DNA from: Purpureocillium takamizusanense
Taxonomy: Eukaryota > Ascomycota > Sordariomycetes > Hypocreales > Ophiocordycipitaceae
DNA: 64,000 nt
Direction: 5' to 3'
Assembly (NCBI RefSeq): GCF_022605165.1
Contig: NC_063071.1
Coordinates: 2,170,001-2,234,000 of the forward strand
Shown here: positions 47,341 to 58,095 of the stretch, piece by piece
How the letters are laid out: each line of letters opens with the position of its first letter
Position numbering within the stretch: position 1 is the first letter of the stretch
Translations under genes and position numbers: made by a program
The notes under the pieces: generated by a model
Told to the model about the DNA's origin: nothing
What the model saw: only the letters and a program-made list of their open reading frames with translations
Databases searched by the model: none

Positions 47341-48338
47341 TCAACGCTTAACCCAAGCAGGCATCTTCCGGGCCTTAACACGACCGTGCTTCTTTCTCTC
47401 AACGGTCCTCGGATCTCTCGTGATGCAGCCGGCTGATGGGGTGAGGCGTTAGCGATAGATTCAGATTGCCTTTGGAGCAGCGGGTGATGCAAATGCTCAC
47501 CTTTTCTTAGAGCCGGTTTGAGGGCTGGTTCATGAACAAGGAGTGCTTTGGCAACGGCCAGAGTGATAGCTTCTGCTTGGCCGGTTGTTCCGCCCCCTTC
47601 CACGAGCACCCACACGTTGTACTTGTCGAGTCTTTCAGTCGCAGTTAGTGCCCACACAGCGCTTTCGCGGTCATGGACACGTCCAAACGCCTCGCTGAGC
47701 GTCTTTCCATTCACCAATACCTCTCCGGTGCCTTCAACAACGAAGGCCCGAGCGGTGGACTCTTTCCTCTTCCCCACCCCGATAGCACGGCCAAACTTGT
47801 CGATTGAGATTGGGTGCGGCACGTTCGCGAAAGGATCGATGTCTCTAGAGATGTCTTGAAGCGCCAATTTCACCTCGACTGGCCGGAGCGTTGGCTCAAT
47901 GATGTTGAGGCGCTTGGCCAGTCGCATGACCTTTGCGTAGTGGGATGCCTTGACGGGCTCACCCATTTGCGATCGTATTTCCAGCAGCTTCGTCCAGGGA
48001 ACTGGCGGGGCCTGATTCGGTGATACGGTCGGGAGGTGGTGGTATTTGGTTAAGAGGTTCGAGAGGCGGATATAAAGGTCGTTGAACTGGGGTTCCCTGG
48101 AGAAGTACGAAGGCGTCGCTGGCACGGTGCGGGCGTGTGTAATGCCCTGGAATGGGATCTGAACAGGCTCAATCAAGTCCGTCTCGGCACTTGCATCTTG
48201 AATCGGTAACTGTGTCGATATGGCTCTGATGCATGGCGGTGAAGTCGGCTGTTGTTGCCAGACCGCCTGGCGCCATTGAACGCCTAGGAATTGCCTTTGA
48301 CATCTCGAGTGGCGGAGCCAGCTTGCCACGTTGGCCAT
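47341..48338 (-). CDS. MRPS9: Mitochondrial small ribosomal subunit protein uS9m
   Basis: Two exons: complement of 47501-48338 and 47341-47432; 309 residues, 68-nt intron with a GCTAAC branch. uS9m lies in the head of the mitochondrial 30S-like subunit, where its C-terminal tail reaches the P-site tRNA. The first 45 residues are Arg/Gln/Trp-rich and fit a mitochondrial targeting peptide. The universal S9 fold begins at [21 protein letters not shown], followed by [32 protein letters not shown] and the conserved [20 protein letters not shown] tail ending in a basic VKR. The fungal type carries an extra N-terminal domain of about 130 residues. The start at 48338 is the first ATG that gives a plausible presequence. 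It is divergent from eEF1B-gamma, 356 bases away. Confidence 0.95.
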
Positions 48339-48694
48339 GATGGGGGTAGGGCACCGACAGCCGGCGGATGGTGCTGTCGCTCGTCGTGGAAGATGGACCC
48401 GTGATATCGCGACGGCCAGAAAATCTTCCCCTTGGCTGTCTCCAGCTCCTGTGCCACAGCAGTGGTTAGCATGAATCACGTGGAGATAAGATAATGAGCC
48501 CGAGAAACGGCCAGCCACCAGCCACAGCTCGTTCTGTTGCTTGGGCCACGCTCGCGCGGGGCAGATCCATCCCACTCCCCTAGCTTGCCCATTTCAAAAA
48601 AATTTCCACCGTGGCCACCGCTTCGCCTTTCTTTCCACCTCACAAACCCCTTCAACCCAATCGTCCAGTTTGACCAACTGAGCAAATCGAAACC
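48339..48694. promoter_or_regulatory. Compact divergent promoter of uS9m and eEF1B-gamma
   Basis: Only 356 bases separate the two start codons, one for mitochondrial translation and one for cytosolic elongation. The plus-strand side is C/T-rich (48590-48665: CCACCGTGGCCACCGCTTCG and CTTTCTTTCC), typical of translation-factor leaders. Confidence 0.65.
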
Positions 48695-50282
48695 ATGGGC
48701 TTCGGCACTCTCTTCACCTCTGCGGTAAGATCTCAGCTCTGAGCGGACTCGCTTCCGATTTTGCAAACCGCTCGCGGCGACCTGTAGTTGACTCTGAATC
48801 CCCAGGACAACCCCCGCTCCACCGCCATCAAGGCGGTCGCGAAGGCCAACGGCCTTGACCTCAAGATTGTTGAGGCCGACACCACCAAGCCCAGCATCGA
48901 GCACCTTAAGGCCCACGGTCTTGGCAAGATCCCTGCCTTCCTCGGCGAGGACGGCTATGCCCTGTCTGAGTGCATTGCCATTGCCATCTACGGTACGTGA
49001 AACTCGGCTCGCTCTCTGTGCCCCGTTGTGTGCCCACCTTCGGTGGCACGTTGAGATGCCCTCGAGTGATGATTTAGCATATCAATCTATACAGTTATCC
49101 CTGTCTGAATCCAATTGTGTTGATAAAGCCTACCTTCTGATCGTTGTCTTGGTCTTCTTTTACTGTTTCTGCTTTTGCCTATGGCGAACCGAAACTGACA
49201 AATTCAACAGTCACTTCTCAGAATGAGAAGACCACCCTTCTCGGCAAGACCAAGCAGGAGTAAGTTGAAGCCAGTCCTCTCTGCATGGCTTAGTGGCCTT
49301 GCGCTAACGAATGTCTAGCTATGCCTCTATCCTGAAGTGGATGTCCTTCTTCAACTCCGAGTTTGTCCCCAGCCTCGGCAACTGGTTCCAGCCCCTTGTT
49401 GGCAAGATCCCCTACAACAAGAAGTCCGTCGACGATGCCTCCAAGGCTGTTGCCAAGGCCGTCACTGTCCTTGAGAAGCACCTGACCCGCCACACCTACC
49501 TGGTCAGTGAGCGCATCACCCTCGCCGACCTCTTCTGCGCCTCGCTCCTGCACCGCGGCTTCCAGTACTTCTTCGGCAAGGAGTGGCGCCAGGAGAACCC
49601 AGCCACCACCCGCTGGTACGAGACCATTGTCAACCAGCCCATCATCACCAGTGTTGCCAAGCCGCTTCCCCTCCTTGAGAAGCCCGCCTTGACCAACACG
49701 CCCCCCAAGAAGCCTGAGCAGCCCAAGGCTGCCCCCAAGCCCGCTGCCGCTCCCGCTGCCGCCACTGAGGAGGAGCCCGCTGCTGCCCCCAAGCCCAAGC
49801 ACCCTTGCGAGGCCCTTCCTAAGGCTACTTTCGCTCTCGATGAGTGGAAGCGCTACTTCTCCAACAACGATACTGACAAGGCCCTCAAGTGGTTCTGGGA
49901 GAACGTTCCCCTTGAGGAGGAGTACTCCATCTGGCGTTGCGACTACAAGTACAACGATGAGCTTACCCTGACTTTCATGTCCAACAACCTCATCGGTGGC
50001 TTCAACACCCGCCTGGAGGCTTCCCGCAAGTACATCTTCGGCAGCGCTTCCGTCTACGGCGAGAGCAACGACTCTGTCATCCAGGGTGCCTTTGTCATCC
50101 GTGGCCAGGACCATGTCGGCGTCTTCGACGTCGCTCCCGACTGGGAGAGCTACGAGTTCGCCAAGCTCGACCCCAAGAACGCCGAGGACCGTGCTTTCCT
50201 CGAGAACATGTGGTCGTGGGAGAAGCCTGTCGTTGTCAAGGGCAAGGAGTACGCCCACGCTTGCGGCAAGGTCTTCAAGTAA
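48695..50282 (+). CDS. Elongation factor 1-gamma (eEF1B gamma subunit)
   Basis: Four exons: 48695-48724, 48788-48992, 49211-49259 and 49319-50282; 415 residues. eEF1B-gamma stabilises the guanine-nucleotide exchange complex that recharges eEF1A. A GST-like N-terminal domain covers about residues 1-210: short strand MGFGTLFTSA, then LGKIPAFLGEDGYALSE as the conserved GST loop, VTSQNEKTTLLGKTKQ, and ERITLADLFCASLL. A Lys/Pro/Ala linker (about 225-260) precedes the conserved gamma domain, with FALDEWKRYFSNND, WFWENVPLEEEYSIWRCDYKYN and AFLENMWSWEKPVVVKGKEYAHACGKVFK (read in parts). The codon use is strongly biased to C-ending codons, in keeping with high expression. Intron 2 is long (218 nt). 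Yeast orthologues are Cam1 and Tef4. Confidence 0.96.
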
Positions 50283-50639
50283 GGGCTTTCGTTAGGATAG
50301 GCCTGCCAATAGGGCAATGTTGATGAAAGTACATGGATGAATGATGAAGAAATGGCACGGCTACGAACCTAGGTCGTCAGATGAAAATTAATTTACTTTG
50401 TCAACGTTGCTCAACTGTTCACGGGACCTCATGCATGATCTTTCCGGCGACGGTGATGAATGGCTTTGTACCTGAGGTATACCAAGACGTCGCCGGCCTG
50501 ACGAGCCAGCACCTGAGCTATACGGGAACCGAACTCGGCGAATCGAGAATGCTCGCGTTGTGACTAGACTGGGTATCATGAAAAAAGTGTAAATGGCCGA
50601 GCCAAAGCGGCCCGTAGTCAAGAATGGCAGAAACAGAGA
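50283..50639. other. Convergent 3' region between eEF1B-gamma and NIF-type protein
   Basis: About 357 bases between opposing stops, AT-richer than its neighbours near 50330-50400. No gene seen. Confidence 0.55.
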
Positions 50640-51941
50640 CTAGGTCATTTCGAGTCCGGCCTCGTCAGTTGGCGAAGACGGGAGTTGGTAGTTCGGGTCC
50701 AGATTGAAGGGAGTCTCGCGCATGTACCGACTGATGTCTGCCTGGAAGCTGAGCAGGTTGAGATAGTCGTGGACCTGCGGGAGGACATCGACCCGATCAC
50801 TCTGGATTCCAGTGAACTCGGGGATTGTGAGGATGTTATGGGGCTCGCTGCGGCCTTTTTCGAGAGAGTCATCGACGAGGACGGTGTTAGATTGGTCCCA
50901 GCGTCCTCCCGTTGCGGCAAGCGGATGTGACGCCTGCACCTTTGCGTCGTCCCACAGGGTAGTGAGGCGCTTGTAGCACTGAACGCGGGTGTTGTAGTCG
51001 CTGGCGGAGAGGCCGAAGCGATCACGGCCCCAAATGACGACGCAGCGGCGGCGCTGTTCGTTAGTGAGAAGCTGGTCCAGCATGCGGGCGACGTTTTGTG
51101 GGCGTGCCGAGGACCAGACGGCGAGGTAGAAGGTGTCGAGACAGTAGGCGAGAAAGGTTCGGGCGTGGGGCCGCTCTACGAACTTGGTGGGTTGGCGGCG
51201 CATCGGGCGGTGGAGTAGCGTGCCGTTGAGATCGAGGATGACGAGGATGCGTCGCGGCATAGGCAGGGTCGAATGCGGGCCGAGGGCCTGCGCGAGGTAG
51301 AGTGGCGTTGGGTCGGGGATGCCGCCAGAAGAAAGGCTGGGCGCGACACGAGGGTCGCGCGAATCGTCCTGACCGGTGTTGCTGGCTTGAGCGGCGGCAG
51401 AATTTGGGCTGTCAAGCACAGTGTCAGTACACGGTTGGACAGGCAAACCATCCTGGAATCGGGGGGCTGCAACTAACCTCGTCGTGCCGGCGTGGTTCGC
51501 CGCCTTGGGTTTGCGCTTGATGAGGCTCTTGGGTAGCTCATACACGGCTGGACCGCTGGGGGGGCCCGGGGGCCGCTGTCCATGCGCCATGGGCTCGAGG
51601 AGTGTCAGCCCGGGGATTCCAGGCTGCCGGGCGGCTTGGTGCTGAGGTTGTTGCGTGGGATGGCTACGCCAGTTGAGGCTGGCCTGCGCGGATGCGTGGG
51701 AGGTCCTTGGCGTGTTCGCAGGAAACGGCGGCAAACGCGCCCCGCTTGAAGGGTAATTCATGACTGACGGCGGCCTGAGGCTGGGAACCAGTCCATGGCC
51801 GTTTGGACGGTCGCGAGAAGAGACGTTGGTGTTCGCTGAGGGCAGAGTCGGCGGTGGCTTTCGCTGCTGGGGTCGCTGCTTCCTTGGCATCAACTTTGCC
51901 GATAGGCTCTTTATGAAGGTAACCAGTCCCCCGAGCTGCAT
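50640..51941 (-). CDS. FCP1/NIF-homology HAD phosphatase-like protein
   Basis: Two exons: complement of 51478-51941 and 50640-51408; 410 residues. The 69-nt intron has a GTTAGT donor, TACTGAC branch and CAG acceptor; because it is a multiple of three and has no stop, retention would add 23 residues. The first 200 residues are disordered and rich in Pro, Ser and Gln. The HAD domain starts near residue 205: LVILDLNGTLLHR (motif I), YLAVWSSARPQNV (motif II), a lysine-bearing segment and VLVDDSLEKGRSEPHN (motif III/IV). Motif I is DLNGT rather than DxDGT, so the general acid/base aspartate is replaced by Asn. Members include FCP1/SCP phosphatases and Tim50; substrate is unknown. A later ATG at 51761 (MNYPSSGARLPP) could be the true start. 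Confidence 0.82.
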   Translation of the reverse strand: MQLGGLVTFIKSLSAKLMPRKQRPQQRKPPPTLPSANTNVSSRDRPNGHGLVPSLRPPSVMNYPSSGARLPPFPANTPRTSHASAQASLNWRSHPTQQPQHQAARQPGIPGLTLLEPMAHGQRPPGPPSGPAVYELPKSLIKRKPKAANHAGTTRLVAAPRFQDGLPVQPCTDTVLDSPNSAAAQASNTGQDDSRDPRVAPSLSSGGIPDPTPLYLAQALGPHSTLPMPRRILVILDLNGTLLHRPMRRQPTKFVERPHARTFLAYCLDTFYLAVWSSARPQNVARMLDQLLTNEQRRRCVVIWGRDRFGLSASDYNTRVQCYKRLTTLWDDAKVQASHPLAATGGRWDQSNTVLVDDSLEKGRSEPHNILTIPEFTGIQSDRVDVLPQVHDYLNLLSFQADISRYMRETPFNLDPNYQLPSSPTDEAGLEMT

Positions 51942-52259
51942 CAATGGCTTTCAGGCCGCTGCTTCGAGATGAGCCTGTTTTAAGATGGGTAGTCGTTATG
52001 TGAAAGTGATCGCGAACGGCATCGTCGAGGCACGACGAACGTGAATGCCCCACATCCGCGGGGCCCCGTTACTGGCGAGGACCCTTGTATATGCAGCTAA
52101 GCAGGACAGCTTTTTTTTCTTGGTCGCTATCGATAAGGCGAAGCTCCAGGTCCCGCCTCGAAATTTAGCAGACGACGGTACTTCATGCCGCCCGCAGTGT
52201 CAGAACCGCCCATATCGCATTGACACGGCAGCGCTTTTGGCCGCGCATTTCACAGAACC
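51942..52259. promoter_or_regulatory. Divergent promoter region of NIF-type protein and RRP36
   Basis: 318 bases between start codons that point apart. A T run at 52109-52119 lies about 140 bases before the RRP36 ATG. No gene. Confidence 0.55.
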
Positions 52260-53262
52260 ATGCCGTCGAAACGAAAGCTCCCGTCTCTTGGCCTTGAGCG
52301 CAGAGTTAGGGCGAGAAAGGAAGAAAAGTGGGAGCCAGAACCAGATTCAGAGGCAAACTCATCTGGCGGCGAGGCGTCCGAGGAGGGAGTTGGCGGTCGC
52401 GATAACGATGAGGAGGATGGATCTTCGCCATCAGAAGACGAATCTCGGTCTGGATCAGAGGTATTGATTTCATTGCATGCTTGAAACTCAGCTTGCTTAC
52501 TTATGCGACTTTCAGTCCGACTCGGACGACGATGACGATGCGCCGCCCAAGCTCGACCTCTCCTCCGTCTCCTTTGGCGCGTTGGCCCGCGCTCAGGCTT
52601 CCCTCCCAGCACCAGATCGCAAATCGAAGAAATTAAAGTCGCAGAACCCCAAAGAAGAAGACACCCCGCAGCCGTCTGTCCGCGAAGCCCGCAGAAAGGA
52701 GACGCAGTCCAAGCCGCCGCCGCCGCCTAAGCGCTCGTCCAAGCACGCGCCCCAGGAGCAGACGTCAAAGCGACAGGTGTCGCGCTCCCGCGAGATCCTG
52801 CCCGACCTGCGGCGCAAGGCGCGGGACCCGCGCTTCGACCCGCTCGTGGGCAAGCTCGACGAGGCCAAGGCCAAGAAGGCCTACGCCTTCCTGGACGAGT
52901 ACCGCGACAGCGAGATGGCGGACCTGCGCGCACAGATCAAGAAGACCAAGAACCCGGTGACCAAGGAGGATCTCAAGCGCCAGCTCTTGTCGATGGAGTC
53001 CAAGAAGAAGGCCAGGCTGCGCAAGGAGGAGGAGGAGAAGCTCCTGCAGGAGCACCGCCAGCAGGAGAAGGAGCTGGTGGCGCAGGGCAAGACTCCCTTC
53101 TACCTCAAGAAGAGCGAGCAGAAGAAGCAGCTGCTCACGAAGCGGTTCGAGGGCATGAGCAAGGGCCAAGTGGACCGGGCGATTGAGCGCAAGAGGAAGA
53201 AGGTGGCTGGCAAGGAGAAGAAGGAGCTGGGTTCGCTTCAGCGCGTGAGGGACCGGCGGTGA
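52260..53262 (+). CDS. RRP36: rRNA biogenesis protein RRP36
   Basis: Two exons: 52260-52460 and 52516-53262; 315 residues. Rrp36 is a component of the 90S pre-ribosome, required for early cleavages of pre-rRNA at A0, A1 and A2. The protein opens with a short basic segment (MPSKRKLPSLGLERR) and an acidic Ser/Asp/Glu stretch cut by the intron within a run of acidic residues (GSE/SDSDDDDDAPP). The family signature begins near residue 160: RKARDPRFDPLVGKL, KKAYAFLDEYRDSE, and then a highly basic coiled coil (KKARLRKEEEEKLL, QGKTPFYLKKSEQKK). It ends with basic residues. No other family fits. Divergent from the NIF-type gene. Confidence 0.94.
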
Positions 53263-53409
53263 GTGAGCCGGCAAAGGACTAGGCGTCGTAATTGTTTGGC
53301 GGATGGGGAAGCAAGCGTGAGCGAAGAAATGTGTATGTGTGCTCGTATGGCATGGAACTTGGGAACCAGGTGTAGATACCCTCATATATGGAATAGGCTC
53401 GCTAATCGA

Positions 53410-53530
53410 GCACATACGACCATAGCCACAAGAAAATTCGGGGTCCCGTTCGCTCCCCCCTAGACAAGCTTGTGAGCGGCAGATTAGTAGTTGGGTCGGT
53501 GACGACCAGCGAACACCGGCTGTTGTATGT
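53410..53530 (-). repeat. Dispersed ~120-bp repeat, copy B
   Basis: Direct copy of the element at 53615-53735, 205 bases upstream, and inverted relative to copy A at 34307. B and C differ by four transitions as far as I can see. On the minus strand it reads ACATACAACAGCCGGTGTTC at its start, after a T run (A run on the minus strand). Confidence 0.85.
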
Positions 53531-53614
53531 TTTTTGGCCGTCCGAGACGATTTTTTAGTATTTTGTGATGGCGGAGGGTGAGGCCGATATAAGGCAATTT
53601 GCATCACTCTCCAA

Positions 53615-53735
53615 GCACATACGACCATAGCCATAAGAAAATTCGGGGTCCCGTTCGCTCCCCCCTAGACAAGCTTATGAGTGGCAGATCAGTAGTTGGG
53701 TCGGTGACGACCAGCGAACACCGGCTGTTGTATGT
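53615..53735 (-). repeat. Dispersed ~120-bp repeat, copy C
   Basis: Near-identical to copy B and in the same orientation. It is followed on the plus strand by CTCC and a T run, as copy B is followed by a T run. The minus-strand frame reads SRCSLVVTDPTTDLPL, similar to the frame in copy A. Confidence 0.85.
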
Positions 53736-54485
53736 CTCCTTTTTTTTTTTGCCGTAGTGATGGACGGTCTGGCACGGATTTTTTTTGGCCGCCAAGGGAA
53801 GTGGTGGGGTCGCTACTAAGTTCGTGTTTATGGTGGTGGAGCGGTATGGGTGGGGTTCTTTAGGAGACATGCATACAATGCATGCATGGGGTTGCATGGT
53901 GTGAGCGACTGTGTGAGAGGTGCATAATGATCTGAGTTGATTCTTATGTCACCGACATCCATTGCCATCTCAGGCACAGGCTCCTGTAGCGTTGCGTATG
54001 GATCGCCGGGTTTTCATAAAGCGAATGAGTGAGAGAGTTTTGATACTATGACACATTTTCGCAGGCTTGAAGTCTTGTTTCTCAATTTTGTCTGGTACTT
54101 TTTGACTCTTCGACTTACACCAGACAACCGGCTCTCAATGGACATGCGGTCCGCGTCTGCCAAAAAAAAAAAACCCCCCCTCCCCCGCTCGTCCGTCATG
54201 GTCTATTTTTCTAGACAAGCCACCAATAGTCCCCTCAGTGAGCCAAAGCAACGTGTGCTGAGAGAGGCACACATGCCGTGAAGCGTCCCGAGCCCATCCA
54301 TGCCCACCCGCCGATGTCCTGACGCCCCTGCTGCATGTGACGAGAGCGGCGGGGTGAAGGACTTGCGTGCGACGAGGAGGAAGGGGAGGAGGACAAGAGA
54401 TGAGGAAACCCCGCCAGGGCGGCTCACCCACCGTACAGATGCAAAGCAAACAACTCGCCCGTGTGTGATGTGATGATGGAAAAAT

Positions 54486-55043
54486 CTAGCCTTTGATGTC
54501 TTTGGCTTTGACGTACGGGACGTTGGGGGCGATTTTCTCCGCCTGACAACAGCCTGGCTCCTCACACGTCGGGGTGCAACGATCAACGTCTTCATTATCC
54601 TGCGTGCATCCGTGAGGGCAGTACTCGGAATAGGTGATGATCCGCTTTGCGTCGCATACGTAGAGGGCCTTGTCGAGTTGATAGACGTGCGTGGCAGGGC
54701 CCTCGGGGGCATAAGCCATGGCAAGGCGAATATCACTCTTGGAGACTCCTTTTGTGCGCGATAACTAGTGAGCATTGCATTCACTCAATCGATCAATCGC
54801 CAGCCATGCATTGCCATGTAGCGAATCTCGCCACTCGGCTCGTAGATGGAGGAAATAAATCCCAAGCAAAACAAAGACACTTTGCTTACCGCGATTCTTC
54901 ATCAGACGGTTTGCGCAGTACGCCTTCCCGACTTTACACTTCCAGCCATTCTTGCCCACCGTCGGAGCCAAACTGGCCCTTCCGTAGCCCGCGACGGGCG
55001 CGACGACGCCACTGAGCCATACGGCGAGATGAGACAGACGCAT
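54486..55043 (-). CDS. Small secreted cysteine-rich protein
   Basis: Two exons: complement of 54890-55043 and 54486-54748; 138 residues. The first 19-20 residues (MRLSHLAVWLSGVVAPVAG) form a typical signal peptide. The mature part has nine cysteines: WKCKVGKAYC in exon 1, then YVCDAK, YCPHGC, and the tight group RCTPTCEEPGCC. The intron (141 nt) has a GTAAGC donor and an AAG acceptor and restores the frame exactly. The sequence is polar and non-repetitive. The size and cysteine pattern suit a secreted effector-like or defence peptide, but I do not recognise a named family and do not assign a target. It is divergent from the fucose-lectin-like gene 3 kb away. An odd number of cysteines leaves one unpaired. 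Confidence 0.78.
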
Positions 55044-55136
55044 GGTGAACGGACTGGCAGAGGTTATGAGCGAAGCTTATCGTGACGGTTGAGAGTTGGT
55101 CAAAGAGAAGGGCCGGGAAGGAGAGCCAAGAAAGAA

Positions 55137-55167
<31 letters not shown>
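55137..55167 (+). repeat. AAG trinucleotide tract
   Basis: AAG/AGA microsatellite about 100 bases upstream of the secreted-protein start codon. Confidence 0.85.
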
Positions 55168-56575
55168 CTGCGCGGACACAAGAAATTGCTGCATGCATGC
55201 ACCACAAAATAAGAAGACATAGAGGAGGAGGAGCGTGGCTGAACCCGATGGGAAGAGCACCTTGAGAAGGATATGGGGATGTCTATGGCAGCTTTCATAT
55301 CAAGATGGCCTTTACTCGGCCCTTTTGTCCATGTGATTCATTTTTCCATGGCGCGCGTGACGCTCCGAAAACGCAACGCTTTGCCAAATATCGCGTCGTT
55401 GTTAGCTAACAGACTGGAGGTCCCTTGTTAGACCGCGCACCTGGTCGAACTCTCGCATAACAGTTGACATCAGCCAACTTGTGGCATTTGCCCTCGCGTT
55501 TCATCAAGCTCCGCGAGTCAGAGAGATGTGGTGTTTCTTATTTTGTATCATCGTGCCAGGCATCAACATGTCGATGAATACCCAACTAGCTGCTGCCCCT
55601 TGGTGACTGGACATGACGCGGACTCGACTGTTGGTCGACACGGCGGGTGTATGCGTGCAATAAAGTATGTCAGCGCGGACTCTGGAGGCAGGCAACCTAA
55701 CAGGTAGACGTGAGAAAGGAAAAATAAAAAATAAAAAATAAACTCGGCCCTATTAGTCGTGGAATTTACACGCTTTGAGCCATTACAATCACAAGACTCG
55801 CAGCAGCGCCGGCATCCCCTTTTTGGGGGCATGTAAATGCAGTCTTTTAGTCAACGGCCAAGTCCCAGTCAGCAACAACAATACGAGCAAAATGGACCGC
55901 GGCACGCCAAGTAAAAAGATAAAAGGGGGGGGGGGGGGAGAGGGATCATGTCGCCCCTGAGCCGAAACCGGCAATGTCCGAGTCACAACTACGTACTGCT
56001 GCCAACTGTCGAGACGAGTCGAGACCCCCCCCGCCTCTCCAAAACACACCAAAGTCCGGCCGCAAGCTCTCGCGTCAGCATCGCCACGTCTGGCGTCAAG
56101 TCTCGAAGAGTACGTGCGTGCATGCGCCCTTTGCCCAACCGGGCCTGCATCATCAATGCAGCAAAAGCTGACCCCGGCCAGCCAGCCAGCCTCGTTGCCA
56201 ATTGGGAGCACTCGATCGGGGGCGCGGGGGCAGCCAAGGAATCCTGTACACATTAGGAGGGGCTGTCCGTCCGAACGGCCCGTTGCTGCTGCTGCCGCCG
56301 CCCGGTGAGGACATATGCAGCCGCGGGCCGGGGCTCGACCCGTGGGAGTCTCTCAACTGCCGTAGCGGGCGACATGCAGCATATGGTGCGGCTGGCTGCA
56401 CTGCCCGGCGAGCAAGCGGGCAAGGGTACGCGCAGGCAGGTTCTCGGCGGGCGACAAGACTATCGAAATATCCTAGGCTTTTTTTTTTCGCGGGACACGT
56501 ACGAAGTAGAGGGTTGCTGAATGGATGGATGGGTGGATGGAACGAATCGAAATACGGGTCATGCAGGCAAAGGTG

Positions 56576-56700
56576 TGTGCGAGAGAGAGAGAGGAAGAGA
56601 CACAGACATACAAATTTACAGACAGACAGACAGACAGAAACAGAAACAGAAATAGTACAAAGTAAGAGAAAGAGAGAGAGAGAGAGAATGAGAGAAAGAC
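56576..56700 (+). repeat. GA and GACA tandem tract
   Basis: A purine-rich stretch with GA dinucleotides, a GACA tandem near 56620-56638, GAAACA units and a further GA run near 56669-56690. Confidence 0.85.
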
Positions 56701-57912
56701 CGAAGACTGAGGGAACCAGACAACAAACACCCCGGCCCTCGTCGAAACCCCGCAACAGCATAACTACAGGACAGACAAGGCCCATGGGGCCGTACGTTAC
56801 ACGCGAGGCCAATGATGTGGCTTGGCGAACCTCAGCTGTGCTGCGCGAACGTGTACGGGACTATGCAGTAGTACGCCATCATGACCAAAAACGGTCGCAC
56901 AAAAAGGGGGGGAGGGGGAACAAGGGGGGGAACATAGAGAGAGGTCCAGTTGAGTCCGGTGTTTCCCGCCAAGTGCCGGTTCGGGGGGGTGCAACACAAC
57001 GTACGTCGTACACGTACCAACTGCCACGGGTCCGAGATCCGTGCAAGTCGTCGTGGTCATGATCGTGGGTCGAGCACACCAAATGCATGTACTATATCGT
57101 CAACCTCTGTTTCAGACGCGTACCACGGCCGGGAGGGAGGTTTGCTGCACCGCGGCCCAGGCAGGTGCAGGCAGGCCTCGACTTTCGTTGTGCATTGCAT
57201 CGAGAGAGCTCGGTCCATGATCCCTCTGTTGGAAGCTGTTGTGCTACGCCGGGCTGTGCGGGTAACGTCTGTCCTCGCGAATCACCCTTCGGACATCCGG
57301 CCTGGGACACGTCTTATCCGCAGTCCATCATGTCATACTTCGTATATACTCTGTACGGCATGGGCCAGAAACACCAAGCGGTCAAGCCGTACAATGCACA
57401 GGCATCGTCACATTGCCTTCCCCCGGGCGCTCCTGTTACATGCAAGACATGTGACGACATGGAGCTGTATAATGTTATCCCCCCATCAAGGTGCCAGTCT
57501 GTCACCCGTCCTCTCCCCCCTTCCCCTACTTGTCTCTCCCTCTCTCCCCCTCTCTCTTCCCGCCCCCTTCTGCGGGAGAAAAGGGGCGAGAAAGGGGGGT
57601 TAGCCGTTCGCGATGCATAACCGTGACCGAGACCGGGTGGCTGGACGCCGCCGGCGCTCAAGTCGAGCTGAACCATTGCTCTATATAGTCGAACCCCGCG
57701 GCGGTGCATGCATAGGAACCAACAAACCTCCCTTTTGCTTGACACATCGGGACGCAAGTTGCAAGAGAGGCCGGAGATACCCAATGCAACATGAACGTGG
57801 TGCCCAACCGAAAACGTTGAGAAAGCCTCCATCGCGGGTTTGACTGCCGAGAGGGAGGGGAGGGGGGATTGAGGCTGTCGACGAGTGTGTCCCTGGGGAG
57901 GGGAAGAACGTC

Positions 57913-57919
57913 TATAAAA
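57913..57919 (+). promoter_or_regulatory. TATA box of lectin gene
   Basis: TATAAAA sits about 180 bases before the lectin start codon, in a spacer where few such boxes occur. Position fits a core promoter with a leader of roughly 130-150 nt. Confidence 0.6.
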
Positions 57920-58095
57920 GGACCTGCTTCTCCCCACGGAGATGAGTTCTGTTCTGATGTGTTGAGCAGCTCTCAGGCAACAACACCACCTGCACACTCA
58001 AGACTGTCACTTGACACTTACACGCAACCCCCTCCTCCCCAACTCATATAAGACTCATACACTCACTCATACAAACACACACACGCACGCACACA

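Larger units (their letters stand above)
53263..54485. other. Convergent 3' region with tandem dispersed repeats
   Basis: A 1.2-kb spacer between the RRP36 stop and the secreted-protein stop. It carries repeat copies B and C, T runs at about 53742-53752 and 53778-53787, an A run followed by C runs near 54163-54183, and no recognisable gene. Confidence 0.55.
55044..58095. other. Divergent spacer between secreted protein and lectin gene
   Basis: A 3-kb spacer rich in simple repeats: an AAG tract at 55137-55167, an A/T-rich block near 55720-55745, a G run at 55927-55939, and GA and GACA tracts at 56576-56700, plus a C/T-rich block at 57500-57570. A TATAAAA box lies at 57913-57919. No gene or RNA recognised; the longest minus-strand frame (56153-56812) is built on the GA/GACA tract. 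Confidence 0.5.

Noticed and set aside
56153..56812. 219-codon minus-strand open frame
   Set aside because: It is made by the GA/GACA simple repeats, giving Ser/Leu/Cys/Val-rich low-complexity sequence without motifs.
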